Under the pieces are notes generated by a model. The model made no database searches, had not been told where the DNA came from, and was given only the letters and a program-made list of their open reading frames with translations. This document shows, one piece after another, positions 1 to 6,553 of a stretch of DNA of 8,662 nucleotides. How positions within the stretch are numbered: the first letter of the stretch is position 1; every line of letters starts with the position of its first letter. Made by a program: the position numbers and the translations under genes. This DNA comes from Candidatus Omnitrophota bacterium (GTDB lineage Bacteria; Omnitrophota; Gorgyraeia; Zapsychrales; Zapsychraceae). The stretch is taken from positions 1 to 8,662 of the forward strand of contig DAOWBD010000031.1 in NCBI GenBank assembly GCA_030634235.1, given 5' to 3'.

Positions 1-2
1 AT

Positions 3-59
3 AAAGACTGTTTAAGAGAAATTAAAGAAGCGATCCATAAAATTGAAGAGCTAGTTTAA
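3..59 (+). CDS. C-terminal tail of an unidentified protein (partial)
   Basis: An open frame enters from the left edge and ends at TAA 57-59, encoding KDCLREIKEAIHKIEELV. This is a charged, amphipathic helix-like tail. The stop lies 14 bases before the rpiB start, so the gene is probably in the same transcript. Tails of this kind occur at the ends of many proteins, including class I PLP aminotransferases, but eighteen residues are not enough to name it. The other two forward frames have stops within the first 25 bases, which supports this frame as the coding one. Confidence 0.5.
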   Translation, partial: KDCLREIKEAIHKIEELV

Positions 60-73
60 ATGACGGGGGAGTA

Positions 74-526
74 ATGAAAATTTTTATTGGGGCAGATCAT
101 CGCGGGATTGGCTTTAAAAAGAAGATCACGCAGATATTAGAAAAGCAAGGAGCGAATGTCATCGATCTCGGGGCGTATGATCCTGCCAAGAGTTGCGATT
201 ATCCTCGAGTCGCTTATAAAGTGGCCAGCGAGGTAGCAAAGTCGCGTAATGGCCGGGGTATTCTTGTGTGCATGTCTGGGATCGGCCAGGCGATCGCCGC
301 CAATAAAGTGCGTGGGGCCTATGCGGCTTTATGTTACAATACCGAATCAGCGGAGCTCTCGCGCAGGCATAATAATGCGAATATTCTTGTTTTGGGTTCT
401 AAATTCGTTAAGCCGAAAGACATTGCCAAGATCCTTCGGGTGTGGCTGAATACTGAATTTGAAGGCGGACGTCACCGTCGCCGTGTTGGTCAGATCAAGA
501 AAATAGAACAAGGAGCGAAGATCTAA
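74..526 (+). CDS. rpiB: Ribose-5-phosphate isomerase B (RpiB/LacAB family)
   Basis: A 150-residue protein of normal length for RpiB, the cytosolic enzyme that interconverts ribose 5-phosphate and ribulose 5-phosphate in the pentose phosphate pathway. Seen in sequence: the N-terminal GADHRG motif (residues 6-11), Cys66 in the VCMSGIG loop (65-71), IAANKVRG (74-81), SRRHN with His99 (96-100), and the C-terminal WLNTEFEGGRH signature (124-134). Cys66 and His99 fall at the positions of the catalytic base and ring-opening histidine of E. coli RpiB, so isomerase activity is expected. The usual C-G-T/S-G-x-G loop reads C-M-S-G-I-G, a mild departure. The start is fixed by the conserved MKIFIGADHRG opening; a G-rich Shine-Dalgarno (65-71) sits unusually close to the ATG. 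LacA/LacB galactose-6-phosphate isomerases are related, but the glyA-nrdR context favours RpiB. Confidence 0.95.
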   Translation: MKIFIGADHRGIGFKKKITQILEKQGANVIDLGAYDPAKSCDYPRVAYKVASEVAKSRNGRGILVCMSGIGQAIAANKVRGAYAALCYNTESAELSRRHNNANILVLGSKFVKPKDIAKILRVWLNTEFEGGRHRRRVGQIKKIEQGAKI

Positions 527-553
527 GAAATGCAGCTAGGCCTAATTGATTGT

Positions 554-560
554 AAAGGAG
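554..560 (+). promoter_or_regulatory. Ribosome binding site deciding the glyA start
   Basis: AAAGGAG lies five bases before ATG 566. The longer in-frame ATG at 530 has no comparable site (it is preceded by the rpiB stop and AGAA) and would add twelve residues (MQLGLIDCKGEY) that do not look like SHMT. The 566 start is therefore preferred. Confidence 0.8.
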
Positions 561-565
561 AATAC

Positions 566-1813
566 ATGGAGCATTTACGAGAAGTCGACCCGGATGTTTA
601 TGCCGCTATTGCTAATGAGACCCAGCGCCAGCATGATAATCTGGAATTGATTGCGTCCGAGAATATTGTTTCCGAGGCGGTGCTTGAGGCCCAGGGTTGT
701 GTGATGACAAATAAATATGCCGAAGGGTATCCGGCCGCGCGCTGGTATGGCGGTTGCGAATATGTCGATGTTGTCGAGAATTTAGCGATCGAACGGGCGA
801 AAGAACTTTTCGGTGCCGAGCATGTCAATGTCCAGCCGCATTCGGGGTCGCAGGCGAACATGGCGGTGTATTTAACCGCGCTTGATTATGGCGATACGGT
901 TTTGGCCATGGACCTGGCTTGCGGCGGGCACTTGTCACACGGCCTTAAGATCAATTTTTCCGGTCGCTCGTACAATTTTGTTCCGTATACGGTCAACAAG
1001 GAAACCGAGATGTTGGATTACGATGAGATCGAGGCTTTAGCCAAGAAGCATAAGCCGAAGATGATTGTTGCCGGGGCTTCGGCTTATTCGCGGACCATCG
1101 ATTTTAAGCGTTTCCGCGAGATCTGCGACAGCGTCGGGGCTTATCTTTTTGTGGACATGGCGCATATCGCGGGGCTCGTTGCCGCCGGCATTCATCCTTC
1201 ACCAGTTCCTTACGCCGAATTTGTGACGACAACGACGCATAAAACCCTGCGGGGCCCGCGTTCGGGGATGATCCTTTGCCGGGAAGAATTTGCCAAGAAG
1301 ATCAACTCGGCGGTGTTTCCGGGAATACAGGGTGGGCCGCTGATGCATGTGATTGCCGCCAAAGCGGTTGCCCTTAAAGAAGCGCTCAGCGATGAATTCA
1401 GACAATATCAGCAGCAGATTGTTAAAAATGCTGCAGCCCTTGCGCAATCGATGGATGGGCTTGGATATCGTATTGTTGCCGGCGGAACGGACAATCACTT
1501 ATTTATGGTCGATTTGCGTTCGAAAAATGTTACCGGAAAAGAAGCTTCGGCGATCCTGGATCAAGTGCAAATAACAGTGAATAAAAACTTGATCCCGTTT
1601 GACCCGCAAAAGCCGACGGTTACAAGCGGGATTCGCATCGGGACGCCGGCTGTAACGACACGAGGAATGAAGGAAGATGAAATGGAGCAGATCGCCTATT
1701 TGATCGACCATGCCATTATGGAAAAGGATAACGCCGAGGGGCTTGAGAAGATCGCTGAGGTGGTCCATCATTTAGCTGAAATATTCCCGATTTATAAGCG
1801 TCTAAGGGATTAA
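566..1813 (+). CDS. glyA: Serine hydroxymethyltransferase
   Basis: A 415-residue cytosolic PLP enzyme that converts serine and tetrahydrofolate to glycine and 5,10-methylene-THF, the main source of one-carbon units for thymidylate and purine synthesis. Numbering from ATG 566: LELIASENIVS (27-37), TNKYAEGYP (48-56) with the conserved Tyr, VQPHSGSQAN (89-98), the D-M-A-H motif (197-200) that holds the PLP ring, and TTTTHKTLRGPR (221-232) with Lys226 as the Schiff-base lysine. The C-terminal domain contains TSGIRIGTPAVTTRGM, which carries the carboxylate-binding Arg. Length and all motifs are normal for bacterial GlyA. It begins 39 bases after rpiB and is followed 44 bases later by nrdR. The rpiB-glyA-nrdR order is recurrent in bacteria and points to a shared transcript. 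No frame disruption is seen. Confidence 0.98.
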   Translation: MEHLREVDPDVYAAIANETQRQHDNLELIASENIVSEAVLEAQGCVMTNKYAEGYPAARWYGGCEYVDVVENLAIERAKELFGAEHVNVQPHSGSQANMAVYLTALDYGDTVLAMDLACGGHLSHGLKINFSGRSYNFVPYTVNKETEMLDYDEIEALAKKHKPKMIVAGASAYSRTIDFKRFREICDSVGAYLFVDMAHIAGLVAAGIHPSPVPYAEFVTTTTHKTLRGPRSGMILCREEFAKKINSAVFPGIQGGPLMHVIAAKAVALKEALSDEFRQYQQQIVKNAAALAQSMDGLGYRIVAGGTDNHLFMVDLRSKNVTGKEASAILDQVQITVNKNLIPFDPQKPTVTSGIRIGTPAVTTRGMKEDEMEQIAYLIDHAIMEKDNAEGLEKIAEVVHHLAEIFPIYKRLRD

Positions 1814-1857
1814 AAAGGTGAGGCTTTAAATAAGCGCAATTTTGGAAAATATTATTT

Positions 1858-2319
1858 ATGAAATGTCCGTCTTGCCAATATAATGAAACAAAAGTTGTCG
1901 ACTCTCGCCTTAACGGCGACGGAACCTCTATACGCCGTCGCAGGGAATGCCTGAAATGCGAGAAACGTTTTACGACCTATGAATACGTCGAGCATGTTCC
2001 TTTGATGGTTGTTAAGAGAGACGGTCGTCGTCAGCCGTTTGACCGTGAGAAGATCATTGCCGGTATCGTCAAGGCGTGCGAGAAGCGCCCTGTTAGTATT
2101 GACAAGATCGAAGGTGTAACCGCGGAGATCGAGCGGATCGTCCAGAAGAAATACGACCGCGAGGTCGAGGCCAAGGATCTTGGGGAGATCATCATGGAGA
2201 AGCTCGCGATGCTCGACGAGGTTGCCTATGTCCGTTTCGCGTCCGTTTACCGGCAGTTTCGCGATGTGAATCAGTTCATGAACGAATTAAAATTGATGTT
2301 AGATAAGGAAAAAAAATAA
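1858..2319 (+). CDS. nrdR: Transcriptional repressor NrdR (Zn ribbon plus ATP-cone)
   Basis: A 153-residue protein of standard NrdR length. The N-terminal zinc ribbon is complete: CPSC (Cys3, Cys6) and CLKC (Cys31, Cys34), with the basic RRRREC stretch before the second pair and RFTTYE after it. The ATP-cone follows from about residue 48, beginning VVKRDGRRQPFDREKI (51-66). NrdR senses ATP/dATP through the cone and represses ribonucleotide reductase operons by binding NrdR boxes; none of those target operons or boxes is visible here. The start is fixed by the conserved MKCP opening, although only a weak purine-rich stretch (TTGGAAAA) precedes it, about ten bases upstream of the ATG. Its place after glyA links it to nucleotide supply. 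The identification is secure. Confidence 0.97.
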   Translation: MKCPSCQYNETKVVDSRLNGDGTSIRRRRECLKCEKRFTTYEYVEHVPLMVVKRDGRRQPFDREKIIAGIVKACEKRPVSIDKIEGVTAEIERIVQKKYDREVEAKDLGEIIMEKLAMLDEVAYVRFASVYRQFRDVNQFMNELKLMLDKEKK

Positions 2320-2362
2320 TTATTACATGCTTTTAGCCGTTGAAGGCGACGAGCCCGTGATC

Positions 2363-2367
2363 GGAGG
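2363..2367 (+). promoter_or_regulatory. Ribosome binding site for a GTG start
   Basis: GGAGG lies six bases before GTG 2374 and supports that non-ATG start. The site itself lies inside a 16-codon reading frame (2327-2377) whose stop overlaps the GTG as GTGA, so translation of the two may be coupled if the short frame is used. Confidence 0.7.
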
Positions 2368-2373
2368 TTTTAA

Positions 2374-2778
2374 GTGATCCAAGTGGAATTAAGCAAGATC
2401 ATTATCGATGAAAAGCATCAGGACCAGATCATTGTTCTTAAAGAGAAGGACGGGGACCGCCAGTTCCCGATCGTGATCGGTTTTCTTGAAGCCTCGAGCA
2501 TCAAGATGAAACTCTCCGGCATTGAACCGCCCCGTCCTATGACTCACGATCTTCTGGCCTCTGTTGTCGAGGGCTTAGGAGCGACGCTCAGCCGGCTCGT
2601 GATTGATAAAATGGTCAACAATACCTTTCATGCCAAGCTTGAGTTCAAGTTCAAGAATGGGAGAAAGAAGATCGTCGATGCCAGGCCTTCCGACGGGGTT
2701 GCCCTAGCCGTGCGGACAAATGCCTCGATTTTCGTGGAGGAAGATGTCATTAAAAAAGCAGCCATCTTTAATGCGTAA
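2374..2778 (+). CDS. Bifunctional nuclease (BFN/DUF151) domain protein
   Basis: A 134-residue protein made almost entirely of one BFN (DUF151) domain. Seen: an N-terminal strand that reads as an inhibitor-like VELSKI, the FPIVIG segment (about 31-36), RPMTHDLL (54-61), the DARPSDGVALAVR core (102-114) and a terminal IFVEEDVI strand. In the family this core usually reads DARPSDAIALA. The domain was named from a plant protein reported to have RNase and DNase activity; in most bacteria the role is unknown. The C-terminal UVR motif found in some homologues is absent. The gene starts with GTG behind a GGAGG site, 54 bases after nrdR and 18 bases before the CCA-adding-type enzyme. That neighbourhood is compatible with RNA or nucleotide metabolism but does not prove it. 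The family call is firm; the biochemical role is not. Confidence 0.88.
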   Translation: MIQVELSKIIIDEKHQDQIIVLKEKDGDRQFPIVIGFLEASSIKMKLSGIEPPRPMTHDLLASVVEGLGATLSRLVIDKMVNNTFHAKLEFKFKNGRKKIVDARPSDGVALAVRTNASIFVEEDVIKKAAIFNA

Positions 2779-2796
2779 CACCGTAGACATATCCCC

Positions 2797-4230
2797 ATGC
2801 CTCTCTTATCCGATTATCCTCAATTAAAAACCATTTGCGATATTGCTAAACAGAAAAAAGTGTCTGTTTATCTGGTTGGCGGTTTTCTGCGCGATTTCTT
2901 GCTCGGGATCTCCAAAAAAGACTTCGACTTTGCCGTCGAGAAGAATGCGCTTGGCGTCGCGCGGGCATTTTCTGAAAAGATCAAAGGGGCGTATGTCCTT
3001 TTGGACGAGGACCGCGGATGCGCGCGTGTCGCTAAAAAGGTCAAGGGAGAGCTGTATACATTTGATTTCGCGGACTTTCGTGATAAGACGTTCGAAGGCG
3101 ACCTTGCCCGTCGGGATTTTACGATTAATACGCTTTCCGTGGACTTGTCAAAAGTAAAGGCGAAAACAGAACTCGCGGACGTCTTGATGGATGTCAATCG
3201 AGGGCGCAAGGATATTGCGGACAAACGCATCAAGCGCGTCTCCGTTAGGGCATTTAAGGAAGATCCTTTGCGCATGATGCGGGCGTTCAGCTTGAAAGCG
3301 GTATTGGGTTTTAAGATCGAATTAAAAACCCTGAACCAGATCCGCAAGGAAAAAGACCTGATCCGTAATGTTTCCTATGAGCGTATCCGGGAGGAACTCT
3401 TTAAGATTTTAGAGACGGATAAATCAGCGCCGATCATCAAGTCGATGGACCGCGCCGGGCTTCTCGAGAAGATCATCCCGCAGGTGAAGATCATGTTCGA
3501 TTGCAAGCAGGGGATCTATCATCACCTGGATGTCTGGCCGCATTCGATCGAGACGGTTGTTCAGTTAGAGAAAATATTCGCTCAGTTACGAAACGATGAA
3601 GAGGTTGCTGCTTATCTCGGGGAATCATTGGGCGGCAATCGCAGCCGGCGGTCGGTTATGAAATTGGCGGCGCTGTTGCATGATATCGGTAAGCCCGATA
3701 CGCGACGGAAAGAAGGCGGAAAGGTTTCGTATCACGGGCATGAGCATGTCGGGAAAAACATTGTTAAACATGTCGCGAAGATGCTCAAACTTTCGGTTCG
3801 GGAGCGGCATGCGATTGAAGATATGGTCTGTTGGCATCTGCGCCCCGGGTATCTGTCGAATTTTAAACAGCCGAGTGAAAAGGCGATTTACCGTTATTTT
3901 CGCGATACAAAAGATGAGAGCGTGAGCACTTTGTTGTTGTCCTTAGCCGACCAGAGATCGACACGGGGGCCGGCAACAACGCAACAGGACCAGGAACATC
4001 ATGAGACGATCTGCCTTAACCTGGTTCGTCGGTATTTCCAGAAGAAAAAGGAAAAGCCCTTTCAGCGGTTGATCAGTGGCGATGACCTCATCCGGAAATT
4101 GAAATTGAAACCGTCTCCGCTTTTTGCCAAGATTCTGTCGGAAGTTGAGGAAAGGCAAATGCTCGGGAAACTCAAAAATAAAACAGAGGCGCTGGAATGT
4201 GCCCGGAAGATTGCGGCGAAAAAGACATGA
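2797..4230 (+). CDS. CCA tRNA nucleotidyltransferase/poly(A) polymerase family protein with HD domain
   Basis: A 477-residue class II nucleotidyltransferase. The head domain has LVGGFLRDFLL (26-36), followed by KDFDF (41-45) with catalytic-type Asp42 and Asp44. Then come RRDFTINTLS (105-114) and EDPLRMMRAF (155-164), the nucleotide-selecting and neck region. An HD domain follows, with His249, His295-Asp296 in LLHDIGKP and Asp385 in SLADQR as likely metal ligands, plus a His-rich loop at 313-317. The tail contains ISGDDLIRKLKLKPSP and the helix usual at the end of this family. Members add CCA to tRNA 3' ends, only CC or only A, or poly(A) to RNA; sequence motifs alone do not settle which. The HD part may act as a phosphatase or phosphodiesterase. 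The start lacks a visible Shine-Dalgarno; it is the only ATG before the catalytic motif, and the frame is closed upstream by the BFN stop. It ends 20 bases before the macro-NUDIX gene. Confidence 0.92.
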   Translation: MPLLSDYPQLKTICDIAKQKKVSVYLVGGFLRDFLLGISKKDFDFAVEKNALGVARAFSEKIKGAYVLLDEDRGCARVAKKVKGELYTFDFADFRDKTFEGDLARRDFTINTLSVDLSKVKAKTELADVLMDVNRGRKDIADKRIKRVSVRAFKEDPLRMMRAFSLKAVLGFKIELKTLNQIRKEKDLIRNVSYERIREELFKILETDKSAPIIKSMDRAGLLEKIIPQVKIMFDCKQGIYHHLDVWPHSIETVVQLEKIFAQLRNDEEVAAYLGESLGGNRSRRSVMKLAALLHDIGKPDTRRKEGGKVSYHGHEHVGKNIVKHVAKMLKLSVRERHAIEDMVCWHLRPGYLSNFKQPSEKAIYRYFRDTKDESVSTLLLSLADQRSTRGPATTQQDQEHHETICLNLVRRYFQKKKEKPFQRLISGDDLIRKLKLKPSPLFAKILSEVEERQMLGKLKNKTEALECARKIAAKKT

Positions 4231-4250
4231 GGATGTAAAGGGGAGAGATC

Positions 4251-5189
4251 ATGAATATAAGAAATATTGAGATAGTGATCGTCAATAGCGATATCACAGC
4301 GCTCGATGTCGATGCGATCGTCAATCCCGCGAACATGCAAATGAAGATGGAGGAGGGGCTCGCAGGAAGCATTAACAGAAAAGGCGGCGGCGCGATCGAA
4401 GAAGAGGCTCTCTCGAAGGCTCCTGTTGACGTCGGAGAAGCGGTTGTGACCAAGGCAGGGAAACTCAAGGCCCAGCATATTATTCACGCGGTCACGACGG
4501 GAGTTGAAGGGAACACGGACCAGGAGACTGTCCGTCATGCGGCGGCGAACGCGCTGAAATGCGCCCATGAGTTGAAAGTGGCGTCAATGACATTTCCGGC
4601 GCTTGGGTACGGTGTTGGCGGTTTTCCTTTGGTCGGATCCGCGAAAATAATCATTCAGGAGATCTTGAGATTTTCCAGGAAACCGGATATTGCTTTGAAA
4701 AAAATCGTTTTGTGCCTTAATGACAGCAAAACTTTTGAAGTGTTTGAATCCGCGGCCTGCGGATATCTCCGTCATATTCAAGAGGATCTCGGCCCCGGGC
4801 CGTATGTTACCGTTGATATTATTATTGAGTGCCAGGGCGGTATTGTTGTGATCGAACGTTCGAATCCGCCCTATGGCTGGGCGCTGCCCGGGGGTTTTCT
4901 GGATTACGGCGAGAGTTTAGAAGAGGCGGCGATCCGCGAGGCCAAAGAAGAAACGAATTTAGACCTGATGGATTTAAGACAGTTCCATACGTATTCGCAG
5001 CCCGACCGCGATCCGCGCTTCCAGACGATCTCAACGGTTTTTATCGCCGAGGGCCAGGGAATGCCGCAGTCTGGAGATGATGCTAAGGATCTGAAGATCG
5101 TGCGATATGACGGTCTGATGGAACTTGATTATGCTTTTGACCATAAAGAGATCATCAAAGAGTATTTAATTGAAAAAGATCTTGATTGA
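4251..5189 (+). CDS. Macro domain-NUDIX hydrolase fusion, probable ADP-ribose-processing protein
   Basis: A 312-residue two-domain protein. The macro domain spans about residues 1-172: DITALDVDAIVNPAN (14-28), GLAGSINRKGG (36-46) and the ALGYGVGGFPL phosphate-binding loop (117-127). These resemble Af1521/macroH2A-type ADP-ribose binders more than the MacroD type with its GGGV loop. The NUDIX domain covers about 185-312. It has WALPGGFLDYGES before the Nudix box, which starts at Gly215, has Glu221 and ends R229-E-A-K-E-E-T-N-L237; the Gly normally before the last position is Asn236. The metal-binding E230, E233 and E234 are kept. The YSQPDRDPR stretch (248-256) is typical of ADP-ribose pyrophosphatase-like NUDIX enzymes. 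Inference: the macro domain captures or releases ADP-ribose and the NUDIX part splits it to AMP and ribose 5-phosphate. A strong AAAGGGGAG site (4237-4245) supports the start. No signal peptide is seen. A regulatory NUDIX sensor remains possible. Confidence 0.88.
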   Translation: MNIRNIEIVIVNSDITALDVDAIVNPANMQMKMEEGLAGSINRKGGGAIEEEALSKAPVDVGEAVVTKAGKLKAQHIIHAVTTGVEGNTDQETVRHAAANALKCAHELKVASMTFPALGYGVGGFPLVGSAKIIIQEILRFSRKPDIALKKIVLCLNDSKTFEVFESAACGYLRHIQEDLGPGPYVTVDIIIECQGGIVVIERSNPPYGWALPGGFLDYGESLEEAAIREAKEETNLDLMDLRQFHTYSQPDRDPRFQTISTVFIAEGQGMPQSGDDAKDLKIVRYDGLMELDYAFDHKEIIKEYLIEKDLD

Positions 5190-5201
5190 ATGAGGTGAAT
5201 T

Positions 5202-5828
5202 ATGGAATTAACGAGCACGCAAGCCATTTTTGTGTTAGTGGGTGTTCTGGGGTTTTTTGCCGCCCTGATCGGCTATGCCATGAAGGACAGCGGCACAGGG
5301 CGTAAAGTTAAAAAGATCTTTACCCAGCAGGCTGGAAAAAGGGATGGAACGGTCGTGCCGCCTGCGAATAAATTTGCGGGGCCCAGCTTGCTGTTTTCCG
5401 TCGATGATATTGAGGTCAGCGTCGATATAGTTAATGGATCGAGGACAAGGCAGTGCTGTCTTCCCGGTTCGACAATGATCCGGGCCCGTTTGCCGAAGAA
5501 AAGCGAGAAGCAGTTCTCTATTTTTAGAGAAGAAACGCTTGAGCGGGTTGAAAAAGTCTTCGGGGTTCAAGATACACAATCAGGGGATGATGCCTTTGAC
5601 CGGGAGTTCATGATCAAAGGGGATGATGAGGGTTTTTTGAAAAGTGTTCTAACATTGACCGTTTCAAAGCAGTTATTATCGAGTGTCGGCTATAATCCGA
5701 TCATCGAGTTTACCAACGGGTATTTTCTTTTGAGCGTGTTCCATATTGTCGACAGCGAGGAACAGTTGGAGAATCTGATCAAAACAGCGTTAACCTTTAT
5801 TGAGCGTCTGCGGGAGGTGGGATCATGA
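5202..5828 (+). CDS. Single-pass membrane protein of unknown function
   Basis: A 208-residue protein that I cannot assign to a characterised family. Residues 7-27 (from QAIFVLVGVLGFFAALIGY) form one hydrophobic segment, followed by a basic stretch (GRKVKKIF, 33-40). This suggests an N-terminal anchor with the C-terminal part in the cytoplasm. The soluble part has the pattern DDAFDREFMIKGDDEGFLKS (129-148), which I recall from several uncharacterised membrane proteins of widely spread bacteria, and ends in a charged helix (185-205). No catalytic motif or lipobox is evident. GAGGTG (5192-5197) gives a good ribosome binding site. Its stop overlaps the start of the next gene by four bases (ATGA), so it is likely translated together with the dehydrogenase. 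The two cysteines (85-86) are adjacent, without a redox-type spacing. Confidence 0.75.
   Translation: MELTSTQAIFVLVGVLGFFAALIGYAMKDSGTGRKVKKIFTQQAGKRDGTVVPPANKFAGPSLLFSVDDIEVSVDIVNGSRTRQCCLPGSTMIRARLPKKSEKQFSIFREETLERVEKVFGVQDTQSGDDAFDREFMIKGDDEGFLKSVLTLTVSKQLLSSVGYNPIIEFTNGYFLLSVFHIVDSEEQLENLIKTALTFIERLREVGS
5812..5820 (+). promoter_or_regulatory. Ribosome binding site inside the preceding gene
   Basis: GGGAGGTGG lies at the very end of the membrane-protein gene, four bases before ATG 5825 of the dehydrogenase. Combined with the ATGA stop/start overlap it supports translational coupling of the two genes. Confidence 0.7.
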
Positions 5829-6553
5829 CAGATAACAAGAAACGCATTGCTGTTGTGACCGGGGCTAACCGCGGGATTGGCTTTGAGGTTTGCAAGGAGC
5901 TGGCGCAGAATGATATTGATGTGATCCTGACAAGCCGTGATGAAAATATGGGGAAGGCCGCAGCGCAACAACTCAAAGAGGAAGGGTCTGTGCGGTATCA
6001 TCAATTAGATGTGACCGATACGGCGAGCATCGGTCGTTTAAAGAAGTTTATCGAGGAGGAATGTGTCCGTTGCGATATTTTGGTTAATAATGCCGGTATT
6101 TTTCCGGACGCGGACGATGCGAGCGAGCCGAGTTTTCCGAGTATTTTCGATACCAAGATCGAAACCATGCGCAAGGCGATGGAAACGAATGTCTACGGGG
6201 CAATGTTACTGTGCCAGGCGCTCGTGCTGGTTATGAAAAAGAGTAATTATGGCCGGGTCGTTAATCTCTCAAGTGGCATGGGGCAATTGACCTACGTGAA
6301 CGGATGTTATCCTGCCTACCGCGTTTCGAAGACATCGATCAATGCGCTCACACGCATCATGTCCGAGGAACTTAAAGAGTTCAATATCCTGGTTAACAGC
6401 ATGTGTCCCGGTTGGGTCAAGACAGATATGGGCGGCCGGGGGGCTACGCGGGAATTGCCCGAAGGGGCGGATACCGCTATATGGCTGGCCACTCTCCCCG
6501 ATGACGGCCCCCGGGGGAAGTTTTTCCGCGACAGAAAAGAATTCGAGTGGTAA
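5825..6553 (+). CDS. Short-chain dehydrogenase/reductase, carbonyl-reductase-like
   Basis: A 242-residue classical SDR with a Rossmann fold. TGANRGIG (12-19) is the cofactor loop; Arg16 and Arg38 (in LTSRDE) favour NADP(H) over NAD(H). DVTD (62-65) contacts the adenine ring, NNAG (88-91) stabilises the sheet, and Asn122, Ser150, Tyr165 and Lys169 (YRVSK) form the expected catalytic tetrad. PGWVKTDMGG (195-204) and the end GPRGKFFRDRKEFEW match carbonyl-reductase-like SDRs (CBR1-type and relatives), which reduce carbonyl compounds in the cytosol. The substrate cannot be read from the sequence. The C-terminus ends at the family's usual W, so the protein is complete. It overlaps the upstream membrane-protein gene by four bases and is followed by a 214-base gap, so it is probably the last gene of this transcript. 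Confidence 0.92.
   Translation: MTDNKKRIAVVTGANRGIGFEVCKELAQNDIDVILTSRDENMGKAAAQQLKEEGSVRYHQLDVTDTASIGRLKKFIEEECVRCDILVNNAGIFPDADDASEPSFPSIFDTKIETMRKAMETNVYGAMLLCQALVLVMKKSNYGRVVNLSSGMGQLTYVNGCYPAYRVSKTSINALTRIMSEELKEFNILVNSMCPGWVKTDMGGRGATRELPEGADTAIWLATLPDDGPRGKFFRDRKEFEW

Noticed and set aside
530..565. Upstream in-frame ATG that would lengthen glyA by twelve residues
   Set aside because: It has no ribosome binding site, lies three bases after the rpiB stop, and the added residues do not resemble SHMT, whereas ATG 566 has AAAGGAG at ideal spacing.
1814..1857. NrdR box or autoregulatory site ahead of nrdR
   Set aside because: I see no pair of NrdR-box-like palindromes in the 44-base spacer or elsewhere in the window.
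2868..3347. A 159-codon reverse-strand open frame opposite the CCA-family gene
   Set aside because: The forward strand here encodes conserved catalytic motifs of the nucleotidyltransferase; the reverse translation is low-complexity Ser/Arg-rich and has no ribosome binding site or family resemblance.
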